Assembly: GCF_000621705.1 (NCBI RefSeq)
Contig: NZ_JHXO01000010.1
Location: forward strand, 248,001-312,000
Length of the DNA stretch: 64,000 nt
DNA from: Prolixibacter bellariivorans ATCC BAA-1284
GTDB lineage: Bacteria; Bacteroidota; Bacteroidia; Bacteroidales; Prolixibacteraceae
Direction: 5' to 3'
The notes below the pieces were generated by a model, which saw only the letters and a program-made list of their open reading frames with translations, was not told the origin of the DNA and made no database searches. This document shows positions 43,380 through 51,898 of the stretch, in pieces. The stretch's first letter is position 1. Every line of letters starts with the position of its first letter. Made by a program: the position numbers and the translations under genes.

Positions 43380-45716
43380 ATGAAACCCAAAATAGAAAAC
43401 AGAATATTAATCAGCCTGAGCATGGTGCTACTTTCATTCTCATCCGTTTTTGCCGATGACAAGGAGACCGTCAGCGGATATGTGATAAGTGCGGAAACAG
43501 GCGAAAAGTTGATCGGCTCAACAATTTATGTTGAAGAACTGAAAACAGGGACCGTAACCAACTCTTACGGCTTTTATTCTCTCACCTTACCAAAAGGAAA
43601 CTATACATTCCGTTATTCATACATTGGATATGACAATGCGTCGGTGCCTACCGAAGTTTTGAGTAGCAGCCGTAAAAACATCGAACTGCAGCCGGTTTCC
43701 ACTCAGGTGGAAGAAGTTGTCATCTTCAGCGAAGGCGCTGATAAAAACATCCGAAAAGCGGAAATGGGCGTAACCAAACTTTCGCCAAAGGAGACCAAGG
43801 TAATTCCTGTCATTTTAGGTGAGCAGGATATTCTGAAAACCATTCAGCTGTTACCAGGAGTGAACTCGGGTACCGAGGGAACCACCGGGTTTTACGTGCG
43901 TGGTGGAGGTGTCGACCAGAACCTGATTATTCTGGACGAAGCGCCGGTTTACAGCGCGTCGCATTTGATGGGATTTTTCTCCGTCTTCAATTCCGATGCA
44001 ATTAAAGATGTCGAGTTATACAAAGGAAATGCACCTGCCAACTACGGTGGACGTCTCTCTTCCATTCTCGATATCCAAATGAATGACGGGAATTCGAAGA
44101 AATTTGCCACTTCCGGCGGCATAGGATTACTGGCTTCAAGGTTAACAATTGAATCGCCCATCGTCAAGGACAAAGGTTCATTCATCATCTCCGGCCGACG
44201 AAGCTATGCCGATTTGTTCCTGGCTTTTTCAAAAGACAATACACAGGCCAATACCGATCTGTATTTCTACGACTTGAATGCGAAGGCCAATTATAAAATC
44301 AACGATAACAACCGCATGTATTTATCGGGCTATTTCGGCCGGGACGTGTTTAGTCTGAAAGACCTGTTTTCTCTCAAATGGGGAAATAAAACAGGAACAC
44401 TAAGGTGGAACCACATTTTCAACAACCGTCTCTTTCTGAATAGCTCGCTCATTTACAGTGACTACAACTATGGCTTTGGCTACAATTTTTCGGATAATAT
44501 GATCTACATCAAATCCGGAATCAGGGATATCAACTGGAAAGAGGATTTTCAATACTACATCAATGCCGATAACACCCTGAAGTTTGGCTTCAATGCCATC
44601 CATCATACCTATCGCCCGGGCGAAATCGATGCAGAAGACAACGACCTTTTTAATTCCATTTTCATGGGAAGAAAACAGGCATACGAAGGAGCCGCTTATA
44701 TTTCACATGAATTGAGCATATCAGATCATCTGAAAGCAACTTACGGCTTGCGCTATTCCGGCTTTATGCCCGTTGGACCCGACACGTTGTATACCTACAA
44801 TGAAGACGATGAAATAACCAACACCGAAATCTTTTCCAGGGGTGATATCATCAAGAAATACGGAACGCTGGAGCCGCGGATCACACTCAATTTCATTTTA
44901 GACCCGAAGAGCTCTGTCAAACTTTCGTATGCCCGAAATGCACAGTATATTCATCTATTGTCGAATTCCTCTGCGTCGCTTCCCACCGATGTCTGGATTC
45001 CCAGCAGCAAAAATGTAAAGCCACAAATCGCCGACCAGTTAGCTGCCGGATTCTTCCGGAATTTCAAAAACAACATGTTCGAAACATCGGTCGAAGTTTA
45101 CTACAAGAAACTTCAACATCAGATTGACTACCAGAATGGCGCAGAAATATTGCTAAACAAGAACGTAGAATCGCAGCTGGTTTTCGGCAAAGGACGTGCT
45201 TACGGAGTGGAACTCTTTGTCAAAAAACGAACGGGAAAACTAACCGGTTGGTTGGGATACACGCTTTCGCGGACAGAAAAATCATTCGATGCCATTGATA
45301 ATGGCGACTGGTACCCTGCCAAACAGGACCGGACGCACGACATCTCAATTGTGGGCATGTACCAGCTAAACAAAAAATGGAACCTGTCAGCCAATTGGGT
45401 TTTCAATACCGGTAATGCAGTCACTTTTCCCAGCGGAAAGTACCAGGTTGACGAGTTTACTGTTCCGGTTTATACCAAACGAAACGGCTACCGAATGCCC
45501 AATTACCACCGGCTGGATATTGGTGCCACCTACACGCCCAAAAAGAAGAAGCGCTTTGAGTCGAGTTGGAACTTCTCCATTTACAATGTGTACGGCAGGC
45601 GGAACGCTTTTTCTATCACCTTTCGGGAGAACGAAAACAATCCGACACAAACCGAAGCAGTGCGTTTGTCTCTGTTCCAGATGATTCCTTCAGTTACGTA
45701 CAATTTCAAATTTTAA
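43380..45716 (+). CDS. TonB-dependent receptor with carboxypeptidase-like regulatory domain
   Basis: This 778-residue outer-membrane receptor has a signal peptide (ends SVFAD, about 25), a CarboxypepD_reg-like domain (about 28-110, GYVISAETGEKLIGSTIYVEE), a plug domain (about 120-235; FYVRGGGVDQNLIILDEAPVY, APANYGGRLSSILDI) and a beta barrel ending SVTYNFKF with terminal phenylalanine. The DUF4249 lipoprotein encoded immediately downstream is its usual partner in Bacteroidota and may play a SusD-like role. Substrate unknown; iron or small organic ligands are possible. The 3' end overlaps no real gene, although an open frame of the lipoprotein extends back into it. Confidence 0.93.
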   Translation: MKPKIENRILISLSMVLLSFSSVFADDKETVSGYVISAETGEKLIGSTIYVEELKTGTVTNSYGFYSLTLPKGNYTFRYSYIGYDNASVPTEVLSSSRKNIELQPVSTQVEEVVIFSEGADKNIRKAEMGVTKLSPKETKVIPVILGEQDILKTIQLLPGVNSGTEGTTGFYVRGGGVDQNLIILDEAPVYSASHLMGFFSVFNSDAIKDVELYKGNAPANYGGRLSSILDIQMNDGNSKKFATSGGIGLLASRLTIESPIVKDKGSFIISGRRSYADLFLAFSKDNTQANTDLYFYDLNAKANYKINDNNRMYLSGYFGRDVFSLKDLFSLKWGNKTGTLRWNHIFNNRLFLNSSLIYSDYNYGFGYNFSDNMIYIKSGIRDINWKEDFQYYINADNTLKFGFNAIHHTYRPGEIDAEDNDLFNSIFMGRKQAYEGAAYISHELSISDHLKATYGLRYSGFMPVGPDTLYTYNEDDEITNTEIFSRGDIIKKYGTLEPRITLNFILDPKSSVKLSYARNAQYIHLLSNSSASLPTDVWIPSSKNVKPQIADQLAAGFFRNFKNNMFETSVEVYYKKLQHQIDYQNGAEILLNKNVESQLVFGKGRAYGVELFVKKRTGKLTGWLGYTLSRTEKSFDAIDNGDWYPAKQDRTHDISIVGMYQLNKKWNLSANWVFNTGNAVTFPSGKYQVDEFTVPVYTKRNGYRMPNYHRLDIGATYTPKKKKRFESSWNFSIYNVYGRRNAFSITFRENENNPTQTEAVRLSLFQMIPSVTYNFKF

Positions 45717-45721
45717 ACACC

Positions 45722-46519
45722 ATGAAAACAGTCAAAACAATCATACTAACATCCATCGTTGCGTTTCTTTTCAGTGCTTGTCAGGATGTGATTGACATCG
45801 ATCTTGATTCAATCGAACCGAAAATCGTCGTCGATGGTGCACTGACAGATATCAGCGATTCCGTTCAAATTAAAATCACCAAATCGACGGACTATTTTAA
45901 GCCTGGAAACTATCCTGCTGTTTCCGGCGCAACAGTCACCCTTTCCGACGATATCGGCAACACCCGCCAGCTCGCTGAAATCAAACCTGTAATTTATGCT
46001 GGCGACTGGCGAAGCATCGAAGGAACTGAATATACACTGGAAGTTGAAGCCGAAGGAGAAAGTTATGTGGGCACAGTCAAAATGCCTTATAAAGTTTCCA
46101 TCGATTCACTCTCATTCGAACCAACACCGGAATACATGGAGTTCACCGGCGGCTACCTGGTCAATTGCCATTTGCATGATCCGGCCGGAGTTGAAAATTT
46201 CTACCGGCTAAAGGTTTCCAAACCCAACGGATCGACAGAGAAAATCATGTACGTATTCGATGACGCCTTTGTGGATGGCAACGAAATTTCGACGCAATGG
46301 GACAATGAGCAATTCTTTGAAAACGACACGGTGGTGGTTGAGTTGCAAACTCTGGCCGAATCGACTTACGATTACTACCGAACCCTATCCTCGCTTTTCG
46401 AGGACGGAATGATTGGCACCGCCAACCCATCGAATCCGGTGACGAATCTTTCCAACGGAGCTCTCGGCTATTTTGGCGCTTACACCGTCAGTCGCGATAC
46501 CATTGTCATTTTACCGTAA
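45722..46519 (+). CDS. DUF4249 family lipoprotein
   Basis: This 265-residue lipoprotein has a signal peptide ending in the lipobox FLFSAC with C20, then QDVIDIDLDSIEPKIVVDGALTD, the diagnostic start of DUF4249 proteins. The rest is beta-rich (Ig-like plus a barrel-like half). It is encoded 5 bp after the TonB receptor, the standard pairing. The ATG at 45722 is chosen; the open frame runs back to 45566 but that part lies inside the receptor gene. Confidence 0.9.
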   Translation: MKTVKTIILTSIVAFLFSACQDVIDIDLDSIEPKIVVDGALTDISDSVQIKITKSTDYFKPGNYPAVSGATVTLSDDIGNTRQLAEIKPVIYAGDWRSIEGTEYTLEVEAEGESYVGTVKMPYKVSIDSLSFEPTPEYMEFTGGYLVNCHLHDPAGVENFYRLKVSKPNGSTEKIMYVFDDAFVDGNEISTQWDNEQFFENDTVVVELQTLAESTYDYYRTLSSLFEDGMIGTANPSNPVTNLSNGALGYFGAYTVSRDTIVILP

Positions 46520-46539
46520 CGAGTTTAATCAATATCATC

Positions 46540-47247
46540 GTGAAAACAAGAAACTTAGCCAGAATAAATGCCCACACAGCAGGTGTATTATACATGATTG
46601 TCATACTCTCAGGCCTGTTTAGCGAGATGTTCGTCCGTTCCGGAATGATTGTTCCTGGTGATGCCAATGCAACGGCAGCTAACATAACCGAAAATGAATC
46701 CCTTTTCCGATTAGGATTTGTCAGCGATTTAGTCATGGTAATGAGCGATGTTGGTCTAGCCGTGTTGTTCTATTTGCTTTTGAAACCGGTCAATCAGGGA
46801 GTTTCCATGCTGGCAGCTTTTTTCAGGTTAGCACAGGCTTCGGTTCTCGGCATCAACCTTCTTCATTATTATCTGCCGCTTTTGCTGCTGGGCGACGGAA
46901 ATTATCTCAGCGGTTTTTCCAGCGAGCAGCTCAACTCACTTTCATTATTCTTCCTGAATGCCCATTCGTATGGTTATCACATCAGTGGCGTATTCTTTGG
47001 CATTAGCTGTGTCATACTTGGCTACCTGATGTACCAATCGATGTCCTTCCCAAAATGGTTGGGCATTCTGGTAGCAGCTGCCGGATTTAGTTACCTGATT
47101 GATTCGCTGACTCACTTTTTACTTCCGGAATTGACCTCACAAAGTGAAATACTCGTACTTACGATTGCCGTAGCCTCCGAGTTGACGCTTTGCCTTTTCT
47201 TGCTAATAAAGGGTGTGAAAACCAACGTTCCACAGGCACAAGTGTAA
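46540..47247 (+). CDS. DUF4386 family membrane protein (second copy)
   Basis: This 235-residue membrane protein starts at GTG 46540 (VKTRNLARINAHTAGVLYMIVILSGLFSE) and has about six hydrophobic segments. It is a clearer DUF4386 match than the copy at 42636, with SLFRLGFVSDLVMVMSDVGLAVLFYLLLK in the middle. It lies 20 bp after the lipoprotein gene, so the receptor-lipoprotein pair is bracketed by two DUF4386 proteins in one operon. Function unknown. Confidence 0.88.
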   Translation: MKTRNLARINAHTAGVLYMIVILSGLFSEMFVRSGMIVPGDANATAANITENESLFRLGFVSDLVMVMSDVGLAVLFYLLLKPVNQGVSMLAAFFRLAQASVLGINLLHYYLPLLLLGDGNYLSGFSSEQLNSLSLFFLNAHSYGYHISGVFFGISCVILGYLMYQSMSFPKWLGILVAAAGFSYLIDSLTHFLLPELTSQSEILVLTIAVASELTLCLFLLIKGVKTNVPQAQV

Positions 47248-47298
47248 CCTACCCGATAAAATCGAAGTCATACAGACTACATGTAAAAAGTTATATCT

Positions 47299-48381
47299 AT
47301 GAAATCTATGTTTTTCTCAAAGAGTTTCGTCTTTCTCATTATTAGTTTGTTGCTGGCGTCTGCCCATGTTTATTCGCAAACCTTCGAAACAAAGGTTGAC
47401 AGCATACTTCAACATAAATTTCAACCGGATGAGCCCGGGGGCGTTTTTCTCGTTGCCAAAGATGGTCAACCGGTGTACCGAAAAGCATTTGGTAAAGCCA
47501 ATGTTGAACTGAATGTGGATATGAAACCGGAAGATGTGTTTGAAATTGGTTCGATGACCAAGCAATTCACCGCCATCGCCATCCTGATGCTCATGGAAGA
47601 AGGAAAGCTGAAACTGGACGACGATATCACCCGTTTTATTCCCGATTACCCGACGCATGGCAAAACAATAACCATTCATCAGCTACTGACGCATACTTCG
47701 GGCATTAAGGATTATACCCACATGAAATCCATTGGAAGCATTGCCCGGAAAAATTTGAGCCCGAAAGAGCTGGTTGATTTTTTCAAGAATGAACCGATGG
47801 ATTTCGAGCCGGGAGAGAAATTTCAATACGATAATTCGGGTTATGTGCTTTTGGGCTATATCATCGAACTGGTGTCGGGAATGGGCTACGAAGATTTCAT
47901 CGAAAAGAACATCTTTCAAAAAGTCGGAATGAATCATTCCTGCTATGCTAGTGATCGTGAAATCATCAAAAACAGGGCATATGGTTATCAGCGGCACGGT
48001 GACAAACTATACAACAAGAGGCATATCAGTTTTAACATCACCTATGCGGCGGGTTCGTTAATGTCGACTGTCGATGACTTATTAAAATGGCAGGAAGCTC
48101 TCAATCACAATCTGCTTGTCAGCCAAACGACCATTGATTTGGCTTTCACCAATTATACGCTTAGCAACGGCGAAAAAATCAATTATGGCTATGGTTGGCA
48201 CCTAAAAACTATCAACGGAATGCCTGACCGGGAACATGGTGGCAGCATCTTCGGTTTTAAATCGATGGCAGTTTATATTCCTGAAAAAGATATTTACGTG
48301 GTCGGGCTCACCAATTGTGACTGTAACTCGCCAACGCAGGTAACCCGGGATATTGCTTCGCTGGCTGCAAAATATTTTTAG
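47299..48381 (+). CDS. Exported beta-lactamase-family serine hydrolase
   Basis: This 360-residue protein has a signal peptide (ends HVYSQ, about 27), then a complete beta-lactamase-like core: S85-M-T-K88, the YDN motif in FQYDNSGYVLLG, and HGGS in place of KTG. It is a different branch from the membrane-anchored hydrolase at 40191, which lacks a clear third motif. It lies 51 bp after the second DUF4386 gene and may end the operon that starts at site 3. Likely an esterase or D-amino peptidase; substrate unknown. Confidence 0.9.
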   Translation: MKSMFFSKSFVFLIISLLLASAHVYSQTFETKVDSILQHKFQPDEPGGVFLVAKDGQPVYRKAFGKANVELNVDMKPEDVFEIGSMTKQFTAIAILMLMEEGKLKLDDDITRFIPDYPTHGKTITIHQLLTHTSGIKDYTHMKSIGSIARKNLSPKELVDFFKNEPMDFEPGEKFQYDNSGYVLLGYIIELVSGMGYEDFIEKNIFQKVGMNHSCYASDREIIKNRAYGYQRHGDKLYNKRHISFNITYAAGSLMSTVDDLLKWQEALNHNLLVSQTTIDLAFTNYTLSNGEKINYGYGWHLKTINGMPDREHGGSIFGFKSMAVYIPEKDIYVVGLTNCDCNSPTQVTRDIASLAAKYF

Positions 48382-48566
48382 GTGACGAAAGCAAGGACGG
48401 GGACCAACTTAATTTCATTGTTATTCCGAATTCTAAAGATGGAATATTCAGGTTGAGATTTGAATGATTTTTCGTTCTGATTAACAAAGCATTAATGATT
48501 CGACGAATTTATGGTACGGCTTTTGCATTTCTTCTATCAGGAATAACTCATTTAATACCTACCGCT

Positions 48567-50123
48567 ATGAAAAAAACAATCATCATATCCGTCCTTGCAA
48601 TCCTCACCTTTTGGGCAGGCATTGCTACAGCAAGAGATTATCCGGATGAATATCTGGGTTTGCCGGGTGACAACCTGAACCTCTATGCTACCATGAAATT
48701 ATTCCAGGAGTCAGAAACGTTGGAAGCTTTTGAAAGAAGCCTGAACGACCCAAATTCACATATCAATAATCTCGACCTGAATGGAGACAACCTGGTTGAC
48801 TACATCTCGGTGGTAGATTATGTTGACGGAGACGTTCATAACATCGTTTTAAGAACTCAACTCAACAGGAATGAGACACAGGACATTGCCGTTTTCACCG
48901 TTCAACGCTTCGACGACGGGACAGCGCGGATACAGCTTATTGGTGACGAAGCGCTTTACGGCAAAAATTACATTGTGGAACCCATTTATGCCGACAGTCA
49001 GGAAACACCCAACCCGGGTTACATGGGTAATACTACAGTAATAGCAACTCCGGCACCGGTTACCGTTACGACCTACCAGGTTGCATTCTGGCCCATCATC
49101 CGGTTTATCTATCGTCCCGGTTATGTTCGCTGGCATTCCGTCTGGGGATGGGGACATTATCCTTCCTATTGGAATTCGTGGCGCCCTTATTACTGGCATA
49201 CTTACTTTGGCTATCATAGCCACTTTGACCACTACTATTATGCCCATTATCGCCATTGGAATCATTATCGGTACCATCGATACCACAATTTCTATTACAG
49301 TCATGTGCGGGCACATTCTCCGGGAGTCCGCGACAGAATTAGAAGAGGTAACTACAGAACAACCTACTCACGTCCGGACCTGAGAAGAAGAGGTGACGAT
49401 CTGTACAGAAGAACAGCCACAAGAAGCAAGGGATATCGGACAGACAACTCAAATCACAGAAGAACGAACAGCAGTCGGCAGTCGGTAAGAACCAGACCAA
49501 CTTACAATGCCAATTCAAATTCCGGAAGACGAACGGTTTCGGGTACCCCGTCAGGGACACGGGCAAATTCCTCTGCCAACAGGAGATCGGTAGACACACG
49601 AAGGTCATCAACGGTACGCTCCGGAAGATCCACTGCAAATCCATATCAGGGAAATAGAAACGGAGTATCTCAAAGACGAAGCAGTTCGCCTAACAGAACC
49701 GGCACACGTTCCTCGGTAAGCACACAAAGACACGCGCCGCAAAAAACAACGATAAGAAATAGCAGATCGTCGAGATCATCGACTGTTGGGCGTAGTTACA
49801 GGCAGCCATCGCAATCACGCGCTACCTATTCAAACAGGTCATCTTCCAAACCAAAGGTGTCCTCCCGTTCTTCCAGTTCAAGAAGTTCGTATCGGAAGCC
49901 GAAAACGTCATCGAGATCTTCAGTTTCAAGAAGTTCTTCCAGGCAGCCCAGGGTATCGTCCCGAAGTCATAGCTCCAGTAATAGAAGTTCAAGCGTCACA
50001 AGTAGAAGCAGTCGCAGTTCAAGCGTGAAAAGTAGCCGTAGCTCAAATAACAGAAGTTCAAAAGCTACCAGTAAGAGCAACCGTTCGCGATCATCTTCCG
50101 AAAAAAGATCAGGACGTAGGTAG
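48567..50123 (+). CDS. Exported protein with Tyr/His/Trp-rich middle and Ser/Arg-repeat tail
   Basis: This 518-residue protein has a signal peptide (hydrophobic 5-20, ends ATARD), an acidic conserved N-terminal domain (about 25-165), a segment extremely rich in Trp, Tyr and His (about 180-255), and a tail of about 260 residues made mostly of Ser, Arg, Asn and Thr with many RSS/SRS repeats. The predicted charge is very high. The ATG at 48567 is chosen because it starts the signal peptide; an in-frame ATG at 48495 adds 24 residues. Related proteins occur across Bacteroidota without a known function; binding of nucleic acid or anionic polysaccharide outside the cytoplasm is a guess. Confidence 0.82.
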   Translation: MKKTIIISVLAILTFWAGIATARDYPDEYLGLPGDNLNLYATMKLFQESETLEAFERSLNDPNSHINNLDLNGDNLVDYISVVDYVDGDVHNIVLRTQLNRNETQDIAVFTVQRFDDGTARIQLIGDEALYGKNYIVEPIYADSQETPNPGYMGNTTVIATPAPVTVTTYQVAFWPIIRFIYRPGYVRWHSVWGWGHYPSYWNSWRPYYWHTYFGYHSHFDHYYYAHYRHWNHYRYHRYHNFYYSHVRAHSPGVRDRIRRGNYRTTYSRPDLRRRGDDLYRRTATRSKGYRTDNSNHRRTNSSRQSVRTRPTYNANSNSGRRTVSGTPSGTRANSSANRRSVDTRRSSTVRSGRSTANPYQGNRNGVSQRRSSSPNRTGTRSSVSTQRHAPQKTTIRNSRSSRSSTVGRSYRQPSQSRATYSNRSSSKPKVSSRSSSSRSSYRKPKTSSRSSVSRSSSRQPRVSSRSHSSSNRSSSVTSRSSRSSSVKSSRSSNNRSSKATSKSNRSRSSSEKRSGRR

Positions 50124-50137
50124 TAAAAAGACACAAA

Positions 50138-50164
50138 AAAGCCGGTCAAATAGTGACCGGCTTT
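50138..50164. terminator. Bidirectional terminator between convergent genes
   Basis: AAAGCCGGTC (50138-50147) pairs perfectly with GACCGGCTTT (50155-50164); A and T tracts on both sides allow it to serve the Ser/Arg protein gene and the convergent kinase gene. Confidence 0.85.
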
Positions 50165-50206
50165 CTTCTGCTCTCCAGATATCTTAATTTATTTCTTTCG
50201 CAGTAT

Positions 50207-51196
50207 CTATAACTGAGCTTCTGCCGCTTTAATTTCACCCCAGGCTTCAGCATCCAATTGCGCTCCTACCACACCGATAATCCGTCCTGCCAAAAGTGCG
50301 CCCAACTGTCCGGCTTTTTCCAGTTCGTAGCCTTTGGAAACTCCGGCCAACATACCAGCAGCAAAGAAATCACCGGCTCCGGTTGTATCAACAACTTTGC
50401 TTCCTTTAGCAGGAATGTGCCATTTACTGGTTCCTTGTTTGATGAAAGCACCTTTGCTACCCACTTTTACAACGGCAATATCGCAGCGTGATGCAATCGC
50501 ATCTAATGCATCTTCCGGTTCTTTTCCTGTAAAAGCTTTCGCTTCCTCTTCGTTGGCGAATAAAATGTCAACGTAGTTATCCACGAGATCATTCAGTACC
50601 TCAAGATTTGCTTCCACTATATTGTAGCTGGCCAAATCGAGTGCCACTTTCAAACCAGCTGCTTTTGCTTTTCTGGCTGCTTCCAGAATCAATGCATAAT
50701 TCTGTACCAAATAGCCTTCAATCAGGAAATAGTCAAATCCTTCAAATACTTTCGGATCGACGTCGTCAGCCCCCATATCAACTGCAGCTCCCAGGTAGGT
50801 TCCGAAGGTTCTTTCTCCGTCCGGGGTAATCAGGGCCACAGCCCGTCCGGTGCGGGTATTCATCTTTTTCAAAAATGGTTTAATCCGGTTTTCTTCCAGT
50901 TTCGATTTGAAAAACTGTCCCATATCATCTTCGGCCACTGAGCCGATAAATCCACAGGGGACGCCCAGGTTAGCCACACCATTCATGGCATTGGCCACAG
51001 AACCTCCGGTCGTTATCTTTTTTTCAAAACCATTTGTCTTTTCCTGCATCTTCTCTGATAATTCGCGATCGACCAGGGTCATGCTTCCTTTCGGAAGTCC
51101 AAATTCCTGCAGAGTGGATTCGTCACTTAGAAGAGTCATAATGTCTACCAGGGCATTGCCTATACCCAGGATTTTCGGATAATCAACGTTATGCAT
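50207..51196 (-). CDS. PfkB-family carbohydrate/adenosine kinase
   Basis: This 329-residue cytoplasmic sugar or nucleoside kinase of the ribokinase superfamily has GNALVDIM near the start, the substrate-side motif GGSVANAMNGVANLG (about 65-79), and the catalytic/anion-hole motif VDTTGAGDFFAAGML (about 267-281) with the base Asp in GAGD. The sequence resembles the Bacteroidota proteins annotated as adenosine kinase, but sugar specificity cannot be excluded. A -7 element TATATTTG lies about 32 bp upstream on the minus strand. Confidence 0.92.
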   Translation of the reverse strand: MHNVDYPKILGIGNALVDIMTLLSDESTLQEFGLPKGSMTLVDRELSEKMQEKTNGFEKKITTGGSVANAMNGVANLGVPCGFIGSVAEDDMGQFFKSKLEENRIKPFLKKMNTRTGRAVALITPDGERTFGTYLGAAVDMGADDVDPKVFEGFDYFLIEGYLVQNYALILEAARKAKAAGLKVALDLASYNIVEANLEVLNDLVDNYVDILFANEEEAKAFTGKEPEDALDAIASRCDIAVVKVGSKGAFIKQGTSKWHIPAKGSKVVDTTGAGDFFAAGMLAGVSKGYELEKAGQLGALLAGRIIGVVGAQLDAEAWGEIKAAEAQL

Positions 51197-51227
51197 ATTG
51201 TGCTGTTTTTTGACTTTAAAATTTTCA

Positions 51228-51235
51228 CAAATATA
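51228..51235 (-). promoter_or_regulatory. -7 element of the PfkB kinase gene
   Basis: The minus strand reads TATATTTG, a perfect TAnnTTTG match, 32 bp before the kinase ATG. No clear -33 box was seen. Confidence 0.5.
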
Positions 51236-51344
51236 TTTTAGTTTTTAGGAAAACCTGTTATTTTTGCAACGCCTTTGACGAAAACGTTGAAGGAATGTTC
51301 TTAAAAAATCCGGTGAAAACAATAGTTTGCGAGCCGAAAACAAC

Positions 51345-51352
51345 TATCTTCG
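51345..51352 (+). promoter_or_regulatory. -7 element of tRNA-Asn
   Basis: TATCTTCG fits TAnnTTTG with one mismatch and lies 36 bp before the mature tRNA; TTTGC at 51326-51330 could be the -33 box, but the spacing is short. Confidence 0.4.
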
Positions 51353-51387
51353 CACAGCAAACATTGGTTAGAAACCGATAAAAAAAT

Positions 51388-51461
51388 TCCCTAGTAGCTC
51401 AGTTGGTTAGAGCGGCGGACTGTTAATCCGTAGGTCGTAGGTTCAAGTCCTACCTGGGGAG
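51388..51461 (+). tRNA. tRNA-Asn (GTT anticodon)
   Basis: The 74-nt gene folds as a normal cloverleaf. Acceptor stem TCCCTAG pairs with CTGGGGA, the D-arm reads AGCTCAGTTGGTTAGAGC, the anticodon loop CTGTTAA carries GTT at 51422-51424 (Asn), and the T-arm contains GGTTCAAGTCC. CCA is not encoded. A terminator follows within 4 nt. A degenerate copy of the gene and its terminator lies 0.4 kb downstream. Confidence 0.97.
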
Positions 51462-51464
51462 CTG

Positions 51465-51497
51465 AAAAAGCTGGTCAGAGACGACCGGCTTTTTTTG
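51465..51497 (+). terminator. Terminator of tRNA-Asn
   Basis: AAAAAGCTGGTC pairs with GACCGGCTTTTT (one T-G pair) around AGAGAC, with a T run. The same sequence recurs at 51899-51931 after the tRNA remnant. Confidence 0.87.
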
Positions 51498-51503
51498 TAC
51501 CTT

Positions 51504-51534
51504 AACATTTTCAATGTGTTAAAGTGAAAATGTT
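51504..51534 (+). promoter_or_regulatory. Hairpin covering the start codon of the GIY-YIG gene
   Basis: AACATTTTCA (51504-51513) is perfectly complementary to TGAAAATGTT (51525-51534), with 11 nt between. The ATG at 51530 lies inside the right arm, so the hairpin would hide the start codon. Confidence 0.6.
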
Positions 51535-51820
51535 TTACCTCTACATCCTGCATTCTCCCTCCTCAGATATCTTTTATGTTGGTTCTACAGATAATGTGGA
51601 GCGTAGATTAGATGAGCACAATTATCTGTCAGAAAATAGTTTTACCAGCAAACACCGTCCCTGGCACCTAATAGTTGCATTTGAGATTGGTCATTCGCGA
51701 ACGATCGCTCTCAAGATTGAAAAACATATCAAAAGACAAAAAAGCAGAAAATATATTGAAGACATTATTGAACGAAATTCGATCGACCGATTAATTGCAA
51801 GGTTCAGCTCAGTTGCTTAG
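51530..51820 (+). CDS. GIY-YIG nuclease-domain protein between tRNA-Asn and its remnant
   Basis: This 96-residue single-domain protein has FYLYILHSPSSDIFYVGST, the GIY-YIG motif variant (YIL ... YVG), then R in ERRLDEHN and the conserved HRPWHLI and EKHIKRQKSRKYI segments of the UPF0213/YhbQ-like group. These small proteins are putative endonucleases; cellular role unclear. The ATG at 51530 is preferred over GTG at 51524. The last residues (RFSSVA) and the stop are encoded by the tRNA-Asn remnant, so the reading frame runs into the duplicated tRNA. It is transcribed after the tRNA terminator and begins within a hairpin. Confidence 0.88.
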   Translation: MFYLYILHSPSSDIFYVGSTDNVERRLDEHNYLSENSFTSKHRPWHLIVAFEIGHSRTIALKIEKHIKRQKSRKYIEDIIERNSIDRLIARFSSVA

Positions 51821-51825
51821 AGCGG

Positions 51826-51843
51826 TCCCGACGTACGTCGGGA
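51826..51843. repeat. Perfect 18-bp palindrome in tRNA remnant (anticodon arm)
   Basis: TCCCGACGTACGTCGGGA is its own reverse complement. It shares TCCCGA...TCGGGA ends with the second element, so both belong to one small palindromic repeat family. Confidence 0.75.
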
Positions 51844-51865
51844 TTAATCCGTAGGTCGTAGGTTC

Positions 51866-51883
51866 TCCCGAAGTCCATCGGGA
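51866..51883. repeat. Imperfect 18-bp palindrome in tRNA remnant (T-arm)
   Basis: TCCCGAAGTCCATCGGGA has the same TCCCGA/TCGGGA ends as the first element but a different centre, which still contains AAGTC from the tRNA T-loop. Confidence 0.7.
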
Positions 51884-51898
51884 CTACCTGGGGAGCTG

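Larger units (their letters stand above)
51801..51895 (+). pseudogene. Degenerate tRNA-Asn copy disrupted by two small palindromes
   Basis: From CAGCTCAGTTG to CTGGGGAG it matches tRNA-Asn almost base for base except at two places: the anticodon arm, where CGGACTG is replaced by an 18-bp palindrome, and the T-arm, where CAAGTC is expanded to 20 nt containing a second palindrome. The acceptor 5' strand is lost. It cannot fold as a tRNA. The terminator copy (51899-51931) follows it unchanged. Confidence 0.88.

Noticed and set aside
45566-45721. Upstream extension of the DUF4249 lipoprotein frame
   Set aside because: It overlaps the TonB receptor gene, and the lipoprotein signal starts at 45722.
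48421-48462. Possible fourth copy of the CCGAAC operator before the Ser/Arg protein gene
   Set aside because: It has only TTATTCCGAA, lacks the AATTATAAT block and a TAnnTTTG at 25 bp.
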